Of a DNA stretch of 6,133 nucleotides, positions 1-5,490 are shown in pieces. Position 1 is the stretch's first letter, and every line of letters begins with the position of its first letter. The DNA comes from Methylovirgula sp. (GTDB lineage: Bacteria; Pseudomonadota; Alphaproteobacteria; Rhizobiales; Beijerinckiaceae): the NCBI GenBank assembly GCA_025356505.1, contig JANXSV010000313.1:1-6133 (forward strand). The letters are read 5' to 3'. The notes beneath the pieces are model-generated. The model saw only the letters and a list, made by a program, of their open reading frames with translations, was not told where the DNA came from and searched no databases. A program made the position numbers and the translations under genes.

Positions 1-255
1 GGAAATGGCGATTGTACGCGAAACATTGCGCTCCGCTTCCGTGCGTGCTGTTGAGCTTGCAAATCTGGTTGTTATGGATGCGGCAGAAGTGGCGGCGTTA
101 AATCGCAACGCAGCCGTCAGTTTATCGGCGGTATCGTTTTCATTATAGCGCAACCTGCCGGATTCAAAGGCGCGTTGACCGGCGCTGTTATTGAGTGTAC
201 CGCGCGCCACATCCGGATTGATGCTCCGGCAGGCTAAGCCGCCGGAGTAAGTTTA
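1..255. other. Left edge: no defensible gene
   Basis: This stretch downstream of icd contains several mutually exclusive open frames and nothing I recognise. On the plus strand one frame is open from the window edge to a TAG at 146-148 (about 48 codons, Ala/Val-rich), and another is open from 55 to a TAA at 235-237. On the minus strand a frame is open from a GTG at 210-208 to the window edge (about 70 codons, rich in Ala, Thr, Ser and Arg, no recognised motif). Any of these could be the end or start of a gene cut by the window, or decayed coding sequence. Codon composition does not separate them by eye. I therefore annotate it as unassigned. Confidence 0.5.
224..247 (-). terminator. Hairpin downstream of icd (possible terminator)
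   Basis: CTCCGGC at 224-230 pairs perfectly with GCCGGAG at 241-247, and an inner GGC/GCC pair (232-234 with 238-240) extends the stem across a single bulged A. It lies 39 bp beyond the icd stop, a sensible place for transcript 3' end formation. No T-run follows on the minus strand, so it is not a canonical intrinsic terminator. It may instead stabilise the mRNA end or assist factor-dependent termination. Confidence 0.4.
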
Positions 256-285
256 TTGATGGAAGGCTTTCGATTTGCCTCGAAC

Positions 286-1500
286 TCAGACGGTCATGGC
301 CTTTTTCAGGTTTTCATCTATCTTGTCGAGGAAGCCGGTTGTCGAAAGCCATTTCTGATCTGGACCGACCAGAAGGGCGAGATCCTTGGTCATGAAGCCA
401 GCCTCGACCGTATCGACGCAGATTTTCTGCAGAGTATTGGCGAATCGGGTCAAAGCCTCATTGTCGTCAAGCTTCGCGCGATGCAGCAGTCCACCGGTCC
501 AAGCGTAGATAGAAGCGATGGAGTTGGTAGAGGTCTCCTGCCCCTTTTGATGCTGGCGATAATGGCGGGTGACGGTGCCGTGAGCGGCCTCGGCTTCAAC
601 GATTTTTCCATCGGGGGTCATGAGGACAGAGGTCATCAAGCCGAGCGAGCCGAAACCCTGCGCTACAGTGTCGGACTGAACGTCACCATCATAATTCTTG
701 CAGGCCCAGACGTAACCGCCGGACCATTTCAGGGCCGAAGCAACCATGTCATCGATAAGGCGATGTTCGTAGGTGATTCCAATCGCTTGGAATTTTCCTT
801 TAAATTCAGCCTGATAGATCTCTTCAAAGATGTCCTTGAAGCGCCCGTCATAGGCTTTCAGGATGGTGTTTTTCGTGGAGAGATACACCGGCCACTTGCG
901 TAACAGGCCGTAATTCATCGAGGCGCGGGCGAAATCGCGGATGGAATCGTCAAGATTGTACATCGCCATGGTGACACCGGCGGAGGGGAATTTGAACACT
1001 TCCTTCTCGATTACGGTGCCGTCATCACCTTCGAATTTGATGGTGAGGCGGCCTTTGCCGGGAATTTTGAAGTCTGTCGCGCGATATTGGTCACCAAAAG
1101 CGTGACGGCCAACCACGATAGGCCTGGTCCAGCCGGGCACGAGACGCGGCACATTTTTGCATATGATCGGTTCACGAAAAATGACGCCGCCGAGAATATT
1201 GCGGATGGTGCCGTTCGGGGACTTCCACATATCGTGCAGCTTGAACTCTTTCACGCGATCTTCGTCCGGCGTGATGGTGGCGCATTTGACACCTGCGCCA
1301 TATTTAGCAATGGCATGAGCAGAATCGATGGTGATTTGATCGCGGGTGGCGTCGCGATTTTCCACTGAAAGATCGTAGTATTTTAGATCGATATCGAGAT
1401 AGGGGTGAATCAGCTTGTCGCGAATATAGTGCCAGATGATACGGGTCATTTCATCGCCGTCGAGTTCGACCAGCGGGTTGGCAACTTTGATTTTTTGCAT
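286..1500 (-). CDS. icd: NADP-dependent isocitrate dehydrogenase
   Basis: The enzyme catalyses oxidative decarboxylation of isocitrate to 2-oxoglutarate with NADP+ in the TCA cycle; it is cytosolic and normally a homodimer. The 404-residue length is typical of the alphaproteobacterial/eukaryotic-type (subfamily II) enzyme. Visible signatures are the substrate segment KSPNGTIRN (93-101), [12 protein letters not shown] (132-143) with the catalytic Tyr139, [17 protein letters not shown] (207-223) with catalytic Lys210, [11 protein letters not shown] (244-254) and the DGDVQSD segment (271-277) with the metal-binding aspartates, and HGTVTRHYR (307-315), which contacts the NADP 2'-phosphate. The ATG start is supported by a GAGG (minus strand, bases 1512-1509) eight bases upstream and by the familiar N-terminus [20 protein letters not shown]. 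It is transcribed divergently from trmJ. The sequence is intact, with no missing key residue. The 215-codon open frame on the opposite strand is a shadow. Confidence 0.98.
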   Translation of the reverse strand: MQKIKVANPLVELDGDEMTRIIWHYIRDKLIHPYLDIDLKYYDLSVENRDATRDQITIDSAHAIAKYGAGVKCATITPDEDRVKEFKLHDMWKSPNGTIRNILGGVIFREPIICKNVPRLVPGWTRPIVVGRHAFGDQYRATDFKIPGKGRLTIKFEGDDGTVIEKEVFKFPSAGVTMAMYNLDDSIRDFARASMNYGLLRKWPVYLSTKNTILKAYDGRFKDIFEEIYQAEFKGKFQAIGITYEHRLIDDMVASALKWSGGYVWACKNYDGDVQSDTVAQGFGSLGLMTSVLMTPDGKIVEAEAAHGTVTRHYRQHQKGQETSTNSIASIYAWTGGLLHRAKLDDNEALTRFANTLQKICVDTVEAGFMTKDLALLVGPDQKWLSTTGFLDKIDENLKKAMTV

Positions 1501-1516
1501 GAAATGAGCCTCGCGT

Positions 1517-1543
1517 TTGATATGGAATAGTCGATGCTATAGC
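1517..1543 (+). promoter_or_regulatory. Candidate trmJ promoter
   Basis: TTGATA (1517-1522) and TATAGC (1538-1543) are separated by 15 bases on the plus strand, ahead of trmJ. The spacing is short, so support is weak. The -10 is the other reading of the GCTATAGC palindrome used by the candidate icd promoter. If both are real, the two promoters compete for the same DNA. Confidence 0.25.
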
Positions 1544-1563
1544 ACTTGCGTGCGGTGCGGCAA
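1536..1563 (-). promoter_or_regulatory. Candidate icd promoter
   Basis: On the minus strand TTGCCG (1563-1558) is followed after 16 bases by TATAGC (1541-1536). In the rhizobial sigma-70 register this reads TTTGCC with CTATAG, close to the known CTTGAC/CTATAT consensus. It would give an icd leader of about 30 bases. The -10 lies inside the palindrome GCTATAGC (1536-1543). This is an assignment by eye, without start-site data. Confidence 0.4.
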
Positions 1564-1598
1564 AGCGCGGCGTTAGATGCAAAGGACGGTATTTTTCA

Positions 1599-2402
1599 AT
1601 GGTTGGTGCGGGAACAAATGCGGCGGCACCGCGCTTCGATGGCGGTCCGGCAGTGGTGCTGGTGCGGCCTCAACTTGCTGTCAATATCGGCATGGCGGCG
1701 CGTGCCATGGCCAATTTTGGCTTGTCTGACATGCGGCTTGTTTCGCCGCGCGAGATCGGATCGGCGCGGGCGTTAAAAAAGGGTGCTTCGCAGGCCGCCT
1801 CGGGAGCGGTTTATATTCTTGAAGGCGCGCGCTTTTTTGACAGTGTTGAAGCTGCGATTGCGGACCTTAATTGTGTTTGGGCAACAACGGCGCGCGAACG
1901 CGGGCAAGACAAGCGCGTGCTGCTGCCGGATGTGGCCATGCCCGAGATGGCCTCGCGCCTTTACGCGGGCGAGAAGCATGGAATTCTATTCGGTCCGGAA
2001 CGCACCGGGCTTGAAAACCACGAAGTCGCTCTTGCCGATGCGCTGATTACTTTTCCGGTGAGCCCCGCATATGCAAGTCTCAATCTGGCGCAGGCGGTAC
2101 TGCTGACGGGCTATGAGTGGCAGCGGGCTAAGGGCGCAACATTGCCGTTTGACAATCCTAAGTTTTCACCGGCAGCGCCGCGCGAAATGATCACATCGCT
2201 TTTTACTTTTCTGGAGGAGGCTCTGGAAGCGCGCGGATATTACCGACCTTTACCTAAAGCCCCGGTTATGAAAAGAAATATGCGTAATATGTTTCACAGA
2301 ATGCAGCTGACAGAACAGGACGTTAGGACGTTTCGCGGTGCTCTGGTAAGGCTATTGAATGGGCCCAGAAAGCTCGATTACTTGGATACCGACGATAAAT
2401 AG
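1599..2402 (+). CDS. trmJ: TrmJ-type SPOUT RNA 2'-O-methyltransferase
   Basis: This is a SpoU/TrmH-superfamily (SPOUT) methyltransferase of the TrmJ group, which in E. coli uses S-adenosylmethionine to 2'-O-methylate position 32 in the anticodon loop of certain tRNAs. The 267-residue protein begins with VVLVRPQLAVNIGMAARAMANFGL (19-42), holding the conserved Asn29 and the Arg of the ARAM motif (Arg35). The trefoil-knot AdoMet site is seen as FGPERTGL (131-138) and SLNLAQAV (160-167). A helical C-terminal extension (about 200-267) ends in FRGALVRLLNGPRKLDYLD. The ATG is preceded by AAAGGA (1581-1586) at a somewhat long 12-base spacing. It is divergent from icd and the first rightward gene. The substrate, and therefore the exact gene name, is inferred from family membership; rRNA or another tRNA position is possible. 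Confidence 0.9.
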   Translation: MVGAGTNAAAPRFDGGPAVVLVRPQLAVNIGMAARAMANFGLSDMRLVSPREIGSARALKKGASQAASGAVYILEGARFFDSVEAAIADLNCVWATTARERGQDKRVLLPDVAMPEMASRLYAGEKHGILFGPERTGLENHEVALADALITFPVSPAYASLNLAQAVLLTGYEWQRAKGATLPFDNPKFSPAAPREMITSLFTFLEEALEARGYYRPLPKAPVMKRNMRNMFHRMQLTEQDVRTFRGALVRLLNGPRKLDYLDTDDK

Positions 2403-2433
2403 TTGTGGCCGAAAAAAGGCAGCGAGTGAATAG

Positions 2434-2467
2434 TTTCGCCATTTTTCAAAAACGCGGTGTGGCGAAA
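2434..2467. repeat. 8-bp perfect inverted repeat after trmJ
   Basis: TTTCGCCA (2434-2441) and TGGCGAAA (2460-2467) are perfect inverted copies around an 18-base spacer that itself contains TTTTTCAAAAA. It lies just downstream of trmJ and just upstream of the candidate promoter of the first Omp gene. No T-run follows, so a classical terminator is unlikely. An operator or an mRNA 3' hairpin is possible. Confidence 0.5.
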
Positions 2468-2472
2468 ATAAT

Positions 2473-2501
2473 ACAGACTTTTAGGCATCTCTATCCTATA
2501 T
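2473..2501 (+). promoter_or_regulatory. Candidate promoter of first Omp gene
   Basis: An exact match to the alphaproteobacterial -10 hexamer CTATAT (2496-2501) lies 17 bases downstream of ACAGAC (2473-2478), which keeps the GAC half of the CTTGAC -35 consensus. Transcription would begin near 2508, giving a leader of about 60 bases. The -35 region belongs to a 14-bp motif also found upstream of the second Omp gene. Confidence 0.45.
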
Positions 2502-2567
2502 TGTTGTTGGGGGTAACTTATAGGAAAGGAAAGGGCCTAGGTCTTTTCTCGACTTCGGAGCACCAGT

Positions 2568-3296
2568 ATGAAAAAGATTTTAATGTCTGCCGCAGCACTC
2601 GCGGCATTGAGCACCGCAGCTTTCGCTGCAGACTTGCCTAGCAAGAAAGCCGCCTATATGGCGCCAACACCAGCTGCCTATGCATTTAGCTGGACCGGCG
2701 CTTACATCGGTGGCCAGATGGGTTATTTTGGATCGCGCGTTTCGGGTCCGTTCACAACCTCGACCGGCACGAACAGCGCCGCTTACTCGATCAACAAGTC
2801 ATCCTTCTTGTTGGGTGCCTATGCTGGTTATAACTATCAGTTCGCTGGTAACATCGTTGTTGGTGTTGAAGGCGACATTGACGCAGTGTTGGGCAACCGC
2901 GGCCGTCGCAACGGCATTATACCGCTCACGGGTGGGCCATTATATGACGTTACCGCACGCCAGACCTACAACGGCGCAATCCGCGGTCGTCTGGGCTACG
3001 CTTATGACCGTGCATTGTTCTACGTTGCTGGCGGTTTTGCCTTCGGCAATGTTAAGACCACATACGCAAACGCCGGAGCAGCGCCGTTCCTTGGTGTAAA
3101 CAGCCAGCGCACTGGCTACACTCTGGGCGCAGGTCTTGACTACGCGATTACCAATAACATCATCGCACGTCTCGAATATCGTTACACCGACCTTGGTCGC
3201 AAGTCGTTTAACAATCCGACAGTTGGAATCAACACTGCTGACAGCGTGAAGGCTCGTTCAAACGCTGTTTTGGTTGGCGTGGCTTACAAGTTCTGA
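2568..3296 (+). CDS. Omp25/Omp31-family outer-membrane protein, copy 1
   Basis: This is a secreted beta-barrel protein of the Brucella Omp25/Omp31 and Bartonella hemin-binding protein family: small abundant surface proteins that support envelope integrity, and in some members bind hemin or act as porins. The 242-residue precursor has a clear signal peptide (MKK, Ala-rich core, cleavage predicted after AFA at residue 20), then a mature N-terminus ADLPSKK. The barrel starts at FSWTGAYIGGQMGYFG (40-55). It includes YAGYNYQF, VGVEGDIDAVLG, RGRLGYAYDRALFYVAGGFAFG, GYTLGAGLDYAITNNIIARLEYRYTDLG, and ends in VGVAYKF with the C-terminal Phe used for barrel assembly. A GGAG (2557-2560) sits seven bases before the ATG. 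It has its own terminator. Residues 117-126 form a variable stretch relative to copy 2, likely a surface loop. Whether it binds hemin or forms a pore cannot be told from sequence. Confidence 0.93.
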   Translation: MKKILMSAAALAALSTAAFAADLPSKKAAYMAPTPAAYAFSWTGAYIGGQMGYFGSRVSGPFTTSTGTNSAAYSINKSSFLLGAYAGYNYQFAGNIVVGVEGDIDAVLGNRGRRNGIIPLTGGPLYDVTARQTYNGAIRGRLGYAYDRALFYVAGGFAFGNVKTTYANAGAAPFLGVNSQRTGYTLGAGLDYAITNNIIARLEYRYTDLGRKSFNNPTVGINTADSVKARSNAVLVGVAYKF

Positions 3297-3343
3297 TCTG
3301 AACCCATTAATTACAAAAGCCCGGCCATGTGCCGGGCTTTTTT
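2682..3343 (+). repeat. Tandem duplication, unit A
   Basis: From here to the terminator the DNA matches 3638-4296 at an offset of 953-956 bases. I count roughly 50 substitutions by hand plus one 3-base indel, so identity is about 92%. The match includes the 3' untranslated sequence and terminator, but stops upstream within the mature N-terminus. Signal peptides and leaders are unlike. Confidence 0.93.
3315..3343 (+). terminator. Intrinsic terminator after Omp copy 1
   Basis: AGCCCGGC (3318-3325) pairs with GCCGGGCT (3331-3338) around the loop CATGT, followed by a run of six T (3338-3343). The preceding AAAA can pair with the first T residues. It is a textbook rho-independent terminator 19 bases after the stop codon and should insulate copy 2 from copy 1 transcription. 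Confidence 0.95.
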
Positions 3344-3532
3344 CTGACCAGAAGTCACCATTTTATATGATCAATGAATTTAAGGGTATAAAAATACCTC
3401 TTACGTGGTGTAATTGTATTTATTACTTGGTACTGTTGCCTAAGTGTAACAGACTTTAAAGCCGAATTACAATAATTATTTTCACACAGCGAACTTCGCC
3501 TGTGGTGCATTTATAAATACGGGGGTGTTGCA
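3344..3532 (+). promoter_or_regulatory. AT-rich leader/promoter region of second Omp gene
   Basis: This 189-bp region has no gene and is clearly more AT-rich than its surroundings. It holds several small palindromes: GGTAT-AAAA-ATACC (3385-3398), TTAC-N5-GTAA (3401-3413), CTGTT-N10-AACAG (3433-3452) and ATTTATAAAT (3509-3518). ACAGACTTTAAAGC (3449-3462) matches the -35 region of copy 1 at 12 of 14 bases. Possible -10 elements are AATAAT (3471-3476) and TACAAT (3468-3473), but spacing to a -35 is not ideal. The density of dyads suggests regulator binding; the regulator is unknown. Confidence 0.5.
3485..3504 (+). promoter_or_regulatory. Leader hairpin ahead of second Omp gene
   Basis: CACAGCG (3485-3491) pairs with CGC (3497-3499) and TGTG (3501-3504) with one bulged C and a five-base loop. 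It ends 16 bases before the G-rich segment GGGGG (3521-3525), the likely Shine-Dalgarno region seven bases before the ATG. It could stabilise the mRNA 5' end or tune translation. The first Omp gene has no equivalent at this place. Confidence 0.4.
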
Positions 3533-4249
3533 ATGAAGACATTGATTTCTGCGTTTTTGGTTGTTCTGAGTGGGGCGGCCTTTGCTGCGGATTTGCCGAG
3601 CAAAAAAATGGCCCCAATTATGGAGGCTCCGGCTCTGGCATTCAGCTGGACCGGCGCTTACGTTGGTGGCCAGATGGGCTATTTCGGATCGCGCGTTACG
3701 GGTCCGTTCACAAATTCGACCGGCACGAACAGCTCCGCTTATTCGATCAACAAGTCTTCCTTCTTGCTGGGTGCCTATGCTGGCTATAACTATCAGTTCG
3801 CTGGCAACATCGTCGTTGGTGTTGAAGGCGACGTTGACGCAGTGTTGGGCAATCGCGGCCGTCGCAACGGCATTCAATCGAGCATTGGTGGGCTAAACGA
3901 CGTTACCGCTCGCCAGACCTATAATGGCGCAATCCGCGGACGTTTGGGCTACGCCTATGACCGTGCATTGTTCTACGTTGCCGGCGGTTTTGCCTTCGGC
4001 AATGTTAAGACCACTTACGCACATGCCGGTTTAGTGCCGTTCCTCGGTGTAAACAGCCAGCGCACCGGCTACACTCTGGGCGCAGGTCTTGACTACGCGA
4101 TTACCAATAACATCATCGCACGTCTCGAATATCGCTACACCGATCTTGGTCGCAAGTCGTTTAACAATCCGACACTTGGAATCGACGCTGCCGACAGCGT
4201 GAAGGCGCGTTCAAACGCTGTTCTGGTTGGCGTGGCTTACAAGTTCTGA
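3533..4249 (+). CDS. Omp25/Omp31-family outer-membrane protein, copy 2
   Basis: This is a paralogue of the preceding gene and the same kind of small secreted beta-barrel. The 238-residue precursor has a different signal peptide (MKT, hydrophobic core LISAFLVVL, cleavage predicted after AFA at residue 18) but the same mature start ADLPSKK. From FSWTGAYVGG (37 onward) it tracks copy 1 almost residue for residue to the C-terminal VGVAYKF. Differences cluster in short stretches: TGPFTNSTG versus SGPFTTSTG, residues 114-122 (QSSIGGLN in place of IPLTGGPLY, one residue shorter), YAHAGLVP versus YANAGAAP, and TLGIDAADS versus TVGINTADS. These are expected surface loops or turns. The start is fixed by the signal peptide; the ribosome site is a weak GGGGGTG. 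Its leader is AT-rich and structured, unlike copy 1, so the two are probably expressed differently. Confidence 0.93.
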   Translation: MKTLISAFLVVLSGAAFAADLPSKKMAPIMEAPALAFSWTGAYVGGQMGYFGSRVTGPFTNSTGTNSSAYSINKSSFLLGAYAGYNYQFAGNIVVGVEGDVDAVLGNRGRRNGIQSSIGGLNDVTARQTYNGAIRGRLGYAYDRALFYVAGGFAFGNVKTTYAHAGLVPFLGVNSQRTGYTLGAGLDYAITNNIIARLEYRYTDLGRKSFNNPTLGIDAADSVKARSNAVLVGVAYKF

Positions 4250-4296
4250 TCTGAACCCAATAACTTCAAAAGCCCGGCCATGTGCCGGGCTTTTTT
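3638..4296 (+). repeat. Tandem duplication, unit B
   Basis: This is the partner of 2682-3343, covering the barrel-coding part of copy 2, the 3' untranslated bases and the terminator. The longest unchanged block is about 68 bases, from the GGCTACACTC near 4066 to about 4133. It is identical even at synonymous positions, suggesting recent duplication or gene conversion. Confidence 0.93.
4268..4296 (+). terminator. Intrinsic terminator after Omp copy 2
   Basis: AAAAGCCCGGC (4268-4278), loop CATGT, and GCCGGGC (4284-4290) are followed by six T (4291-4296) and, after one G, four more T. It is the same hairpin as the terminator of copy 1, 18 bases past the stop codon. It separates murI transcription from the Omp pair. 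Confidence 0.95.
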
Positions 4297-4305
4297 GTTT
4301 TCGGC

Positions 4306-4334
4306 TTGTTAGATATTTCGGTCTATGGAATAGT
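4306..4334 (+). promoter_or_regulatory. Candidate murI promoter
   Basis: TTGTTA (4306-4311) and AATAGT (4329-4334) are 17 bases apart, each matching four of six sigma-70 consensus bases. The site sits just after the Omp terminator, where murI needs its own promoter. It would give a leader of about 80 bases to the GTG start. This is tentative. Confidence 0.35.
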
Positions 4335-4422
4335 TTTTCACCGGATCCATGTCTTGGTTCAGTCTCCCGCCCAGCCGTCACTCCCTGCGCTTTCGCCGAA
4401 GGCTCTTGCTTTAGAGCAACGC

Positions 4423-5265
4423 GTGCCGAAAATCTTGGTTTTTGACTCAGGACTGGGCGGGCTCACGGTGTTCTCGCAGTTGCGGGCGCTGTGTCCGCAG
4501 GCAAACTACTTCTATGTGGCTGATGATGCAGCCTTTCCTTACGGGCGACATGCCCCGCACATTGTGATCGAGCGGGTTATGGCGGTGATCGCTGGCACCG
4601 TGGCAGCCTTTGCGCCCGATCTTGTGGTGATTGCCTGCAACACGGCCTCGACGCTGGTGCTTGGACCATTGCGCTCCGCGTGGCCGGATATGCCGTTTGT
4701 GGGAACGGTTCCGGCGGTTAAGCCCGCTGCAGCGCAGACAAAATCAGGCATGTTTAGTGTCCTTGCTACGCCGGGGACGGTTGCGCGCGATTATACCCAT
4801 GAGCTGGTCAGGGAATTTGCGGGAGGATACGACGTTGAACTTGTCGGCTCAAAGCGGCTTGCGAGTTTGGCCGAGGCCTTTATGCAGGGCGAAGCGGTTG
4901 ATGATTCTGACATCTGGGCGGAAATTGCGCCCTGTTTCGTTGCGGAAGGTGATCGCCGCACGGATGTCGTGGTGATGGCTTGCACGCATTATCCGCTGCT
5001 GTTGGACGCGTTCAAGCGACTCGCTCCCTGGCCGGTAACGTGGATCGATTCCGGCCCGGCGATTGCCAAACGTGCGCAAACTATTTTAAACGAATTCCAG
5101 TTCGCCTTAGCCGAAAATGAGCTTTCGGGTGAGCCTAGCGCCGCAGGGGCTGTTTTCACCTTTACGAGCGGCGCACAACCGTCGCCAAATCTTTGGGCGG
5201 CGCTCGAGGCATATGGGTTTACCGGAACGGGTGATCTCAAGGTTCCATTCCACAGCCAGCCTTGA
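4423..5265 (+). CDS. murI: Glutamate racemase
   Basis: Glutamate racemase is a cofactor-independent cytosolic enzyme that converts L- to D-glutamate, the substrate of MurD in peptidoglycan synthesis. From the chosen GTG the protein has 280 residues, the family's usual size. It begins MPKILVFDSGLGGLTV, the standard N-terminus with Asp8-Ser9. The two catalytic cysteines are present as ACNTAST (Cys72) and ACTHYP (Cys187, followed by Thr188 and His189). PYG (39-41) and VGTVPAVKPA (93-102) are other family signatures. The frame stays open upstream to an ATG at 4282, but that codon lies in the loop of the Omp terminator hairpin and the extra residues resemble nothing in MurI. Hence the GTG at 4423, with a weak GAG (4414-4416) six bases ahead. 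A TTG at 4354 is the main alternative and would add 23 residues. Confidence 0.93.
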   Translation: MPKILVFDSGLGGLTVFSQLRALCPQANYFYVADDAAFPYGRHAPHIVIERVMAVIAGTVAAFAPDLVVIACNTASTLVLGPLRSAWPDMPFVGTVPAVKPAAAQTKSGMFSVLATPGTVARDYTHELVREFAGGYDVELVGSKRLASLAEAFMQGEAVDDSDIWAEIAPCFVAEGDRRTDVVVMACTHYPLLLDAFKRLAPWPVTWIDSGPAIAKRAQTILNEFQFALAENELSGEPSAAGAVFTFTSGAQPSPNLWAALEAYGFTGTGDLKVPFHSQP

Positions 5266-5289
5266 CACATGGCTGTCACGCGGCTACAC
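5261..5289 (+). promoter_or_regulatory. Candidate rpsD promoter overlapping murI stop
   Basis: CTTGAC (5261-5266), a perfect match to the known rhizobial -35 consensus, runs through the murI stop codon. Exactly 17 bases later comes CTACAC (5284-5289), matching four of six bases of CTATAT. Transcription would begin near 5296, giving rpsD an unusually long leader of about 190 bases. Confidence 0.5.
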
Positions 5290-5457
5290 ACCAGCCACCT
5301 GATGTGCCCAAAAGGCGCAGCTCAGGGTTGGCTTGTTTCAACTTTGGATCAAGTCAAACGCGCCCGAGACTTTTCCTCCTTTGCGAATTCCGCCTTGTGC
5401 GAATTCGCTTTGAGTGAGCAGTCTGTCGGTTTCCCATAAGGAAACAGAGGAGGGAGC
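5290..5457 (+). other. Long structured rpsD leader
   Basis: No gene is visible here. The region carries two direct copies of TGCGAATTC (5382-5390 and 5398-5406, 16-base period), the second embedded in the perfect palindrome GCGAATTCGC (5399-5408). A hairpin GTTTCC-CATAA-GGAAAC lies at 5429-5445. AGAGGAGGGAG (5446-5456), a very strong Shine-Dalgarno sequence, directly follows the hairpin. Ribosomal protein S4 is a known translational repressor of its own mRNA in other bacteria, so a control element here is plausible but unproven. Confidence 0.45.
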
Positions 5458-5490
5458 GTGCCTCACCGAAATGATAAGAGAGCACGATGA
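5458..5490 (+). CDS. Possible 10-codon leader peptide coupled to rpsD
   Basis: A GTG at 5458 opens a frame encoding [10 protein letters not shown], ended by TGA at 5488-5490. That stop overlaps the rpsD ATG as ATGA, the arrangement typical of translational coupling. AGGAGG (5448-5453) sits four bases before the GTG and is the best ribosome-binding site in the window. It cannot serve rpsD directly, because it lies 33 bases upstream of the rpsD ATG and an in-frame TAA (5475-5477) blocks any N-terminal extension of rpsD. The peptide is short and basic with no recognised motif. It may matter only as a ribosome-loading device, or the strong purine tract may be chance. Confidence 0.35.
   Translation: MPHRNDKRAR

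Noticed and set aside
256..903. 215-codon plus-strand open frame opposite icd
   Set aside because: It is antisense to a fully conserved icd, has no family resemblance or plausible ribosome site, and is explained by codon bias on the other strand.
2405..2641. 78-codon frame between trmJ and Omp copy 1
   Set aside because: It starts at a GTG with no ribosome site, contains the promoter and leader of the Omp gene, and overlaps its signal peptide in another frame.
2680..3099. 139-codon alternative frame within Omp copy 1, with a similar alternative frame in copy 2
   Set aside because: Both are out-of-frame readings of duplicated coding DNA, so their mutual similarity follows from the duplication and is no evidence of coding.
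3482..3877. 131-codon minus-strand frame across Omp copy 2
   Set aside because: It is the antisense shadow of the Omp gene; the Omp reading has a signal peptide, family motifs and a terminator.
3315..4296. The two identical GC-rich hairpins as mobile-element ends or a repetitive palindrome family
   Set aside because: Each lies directly after an Omp stop codon with a T-run, so they are intrinsic terminators copied along with the gene.
5266..5306. CACATGGCT...AGCC...ATGTG pairing after murI as a terminator
   Set aside because: The stem is interrupted, the loop asymmetric and no T-run follows; the segment is better explained as the rpsD promoter.
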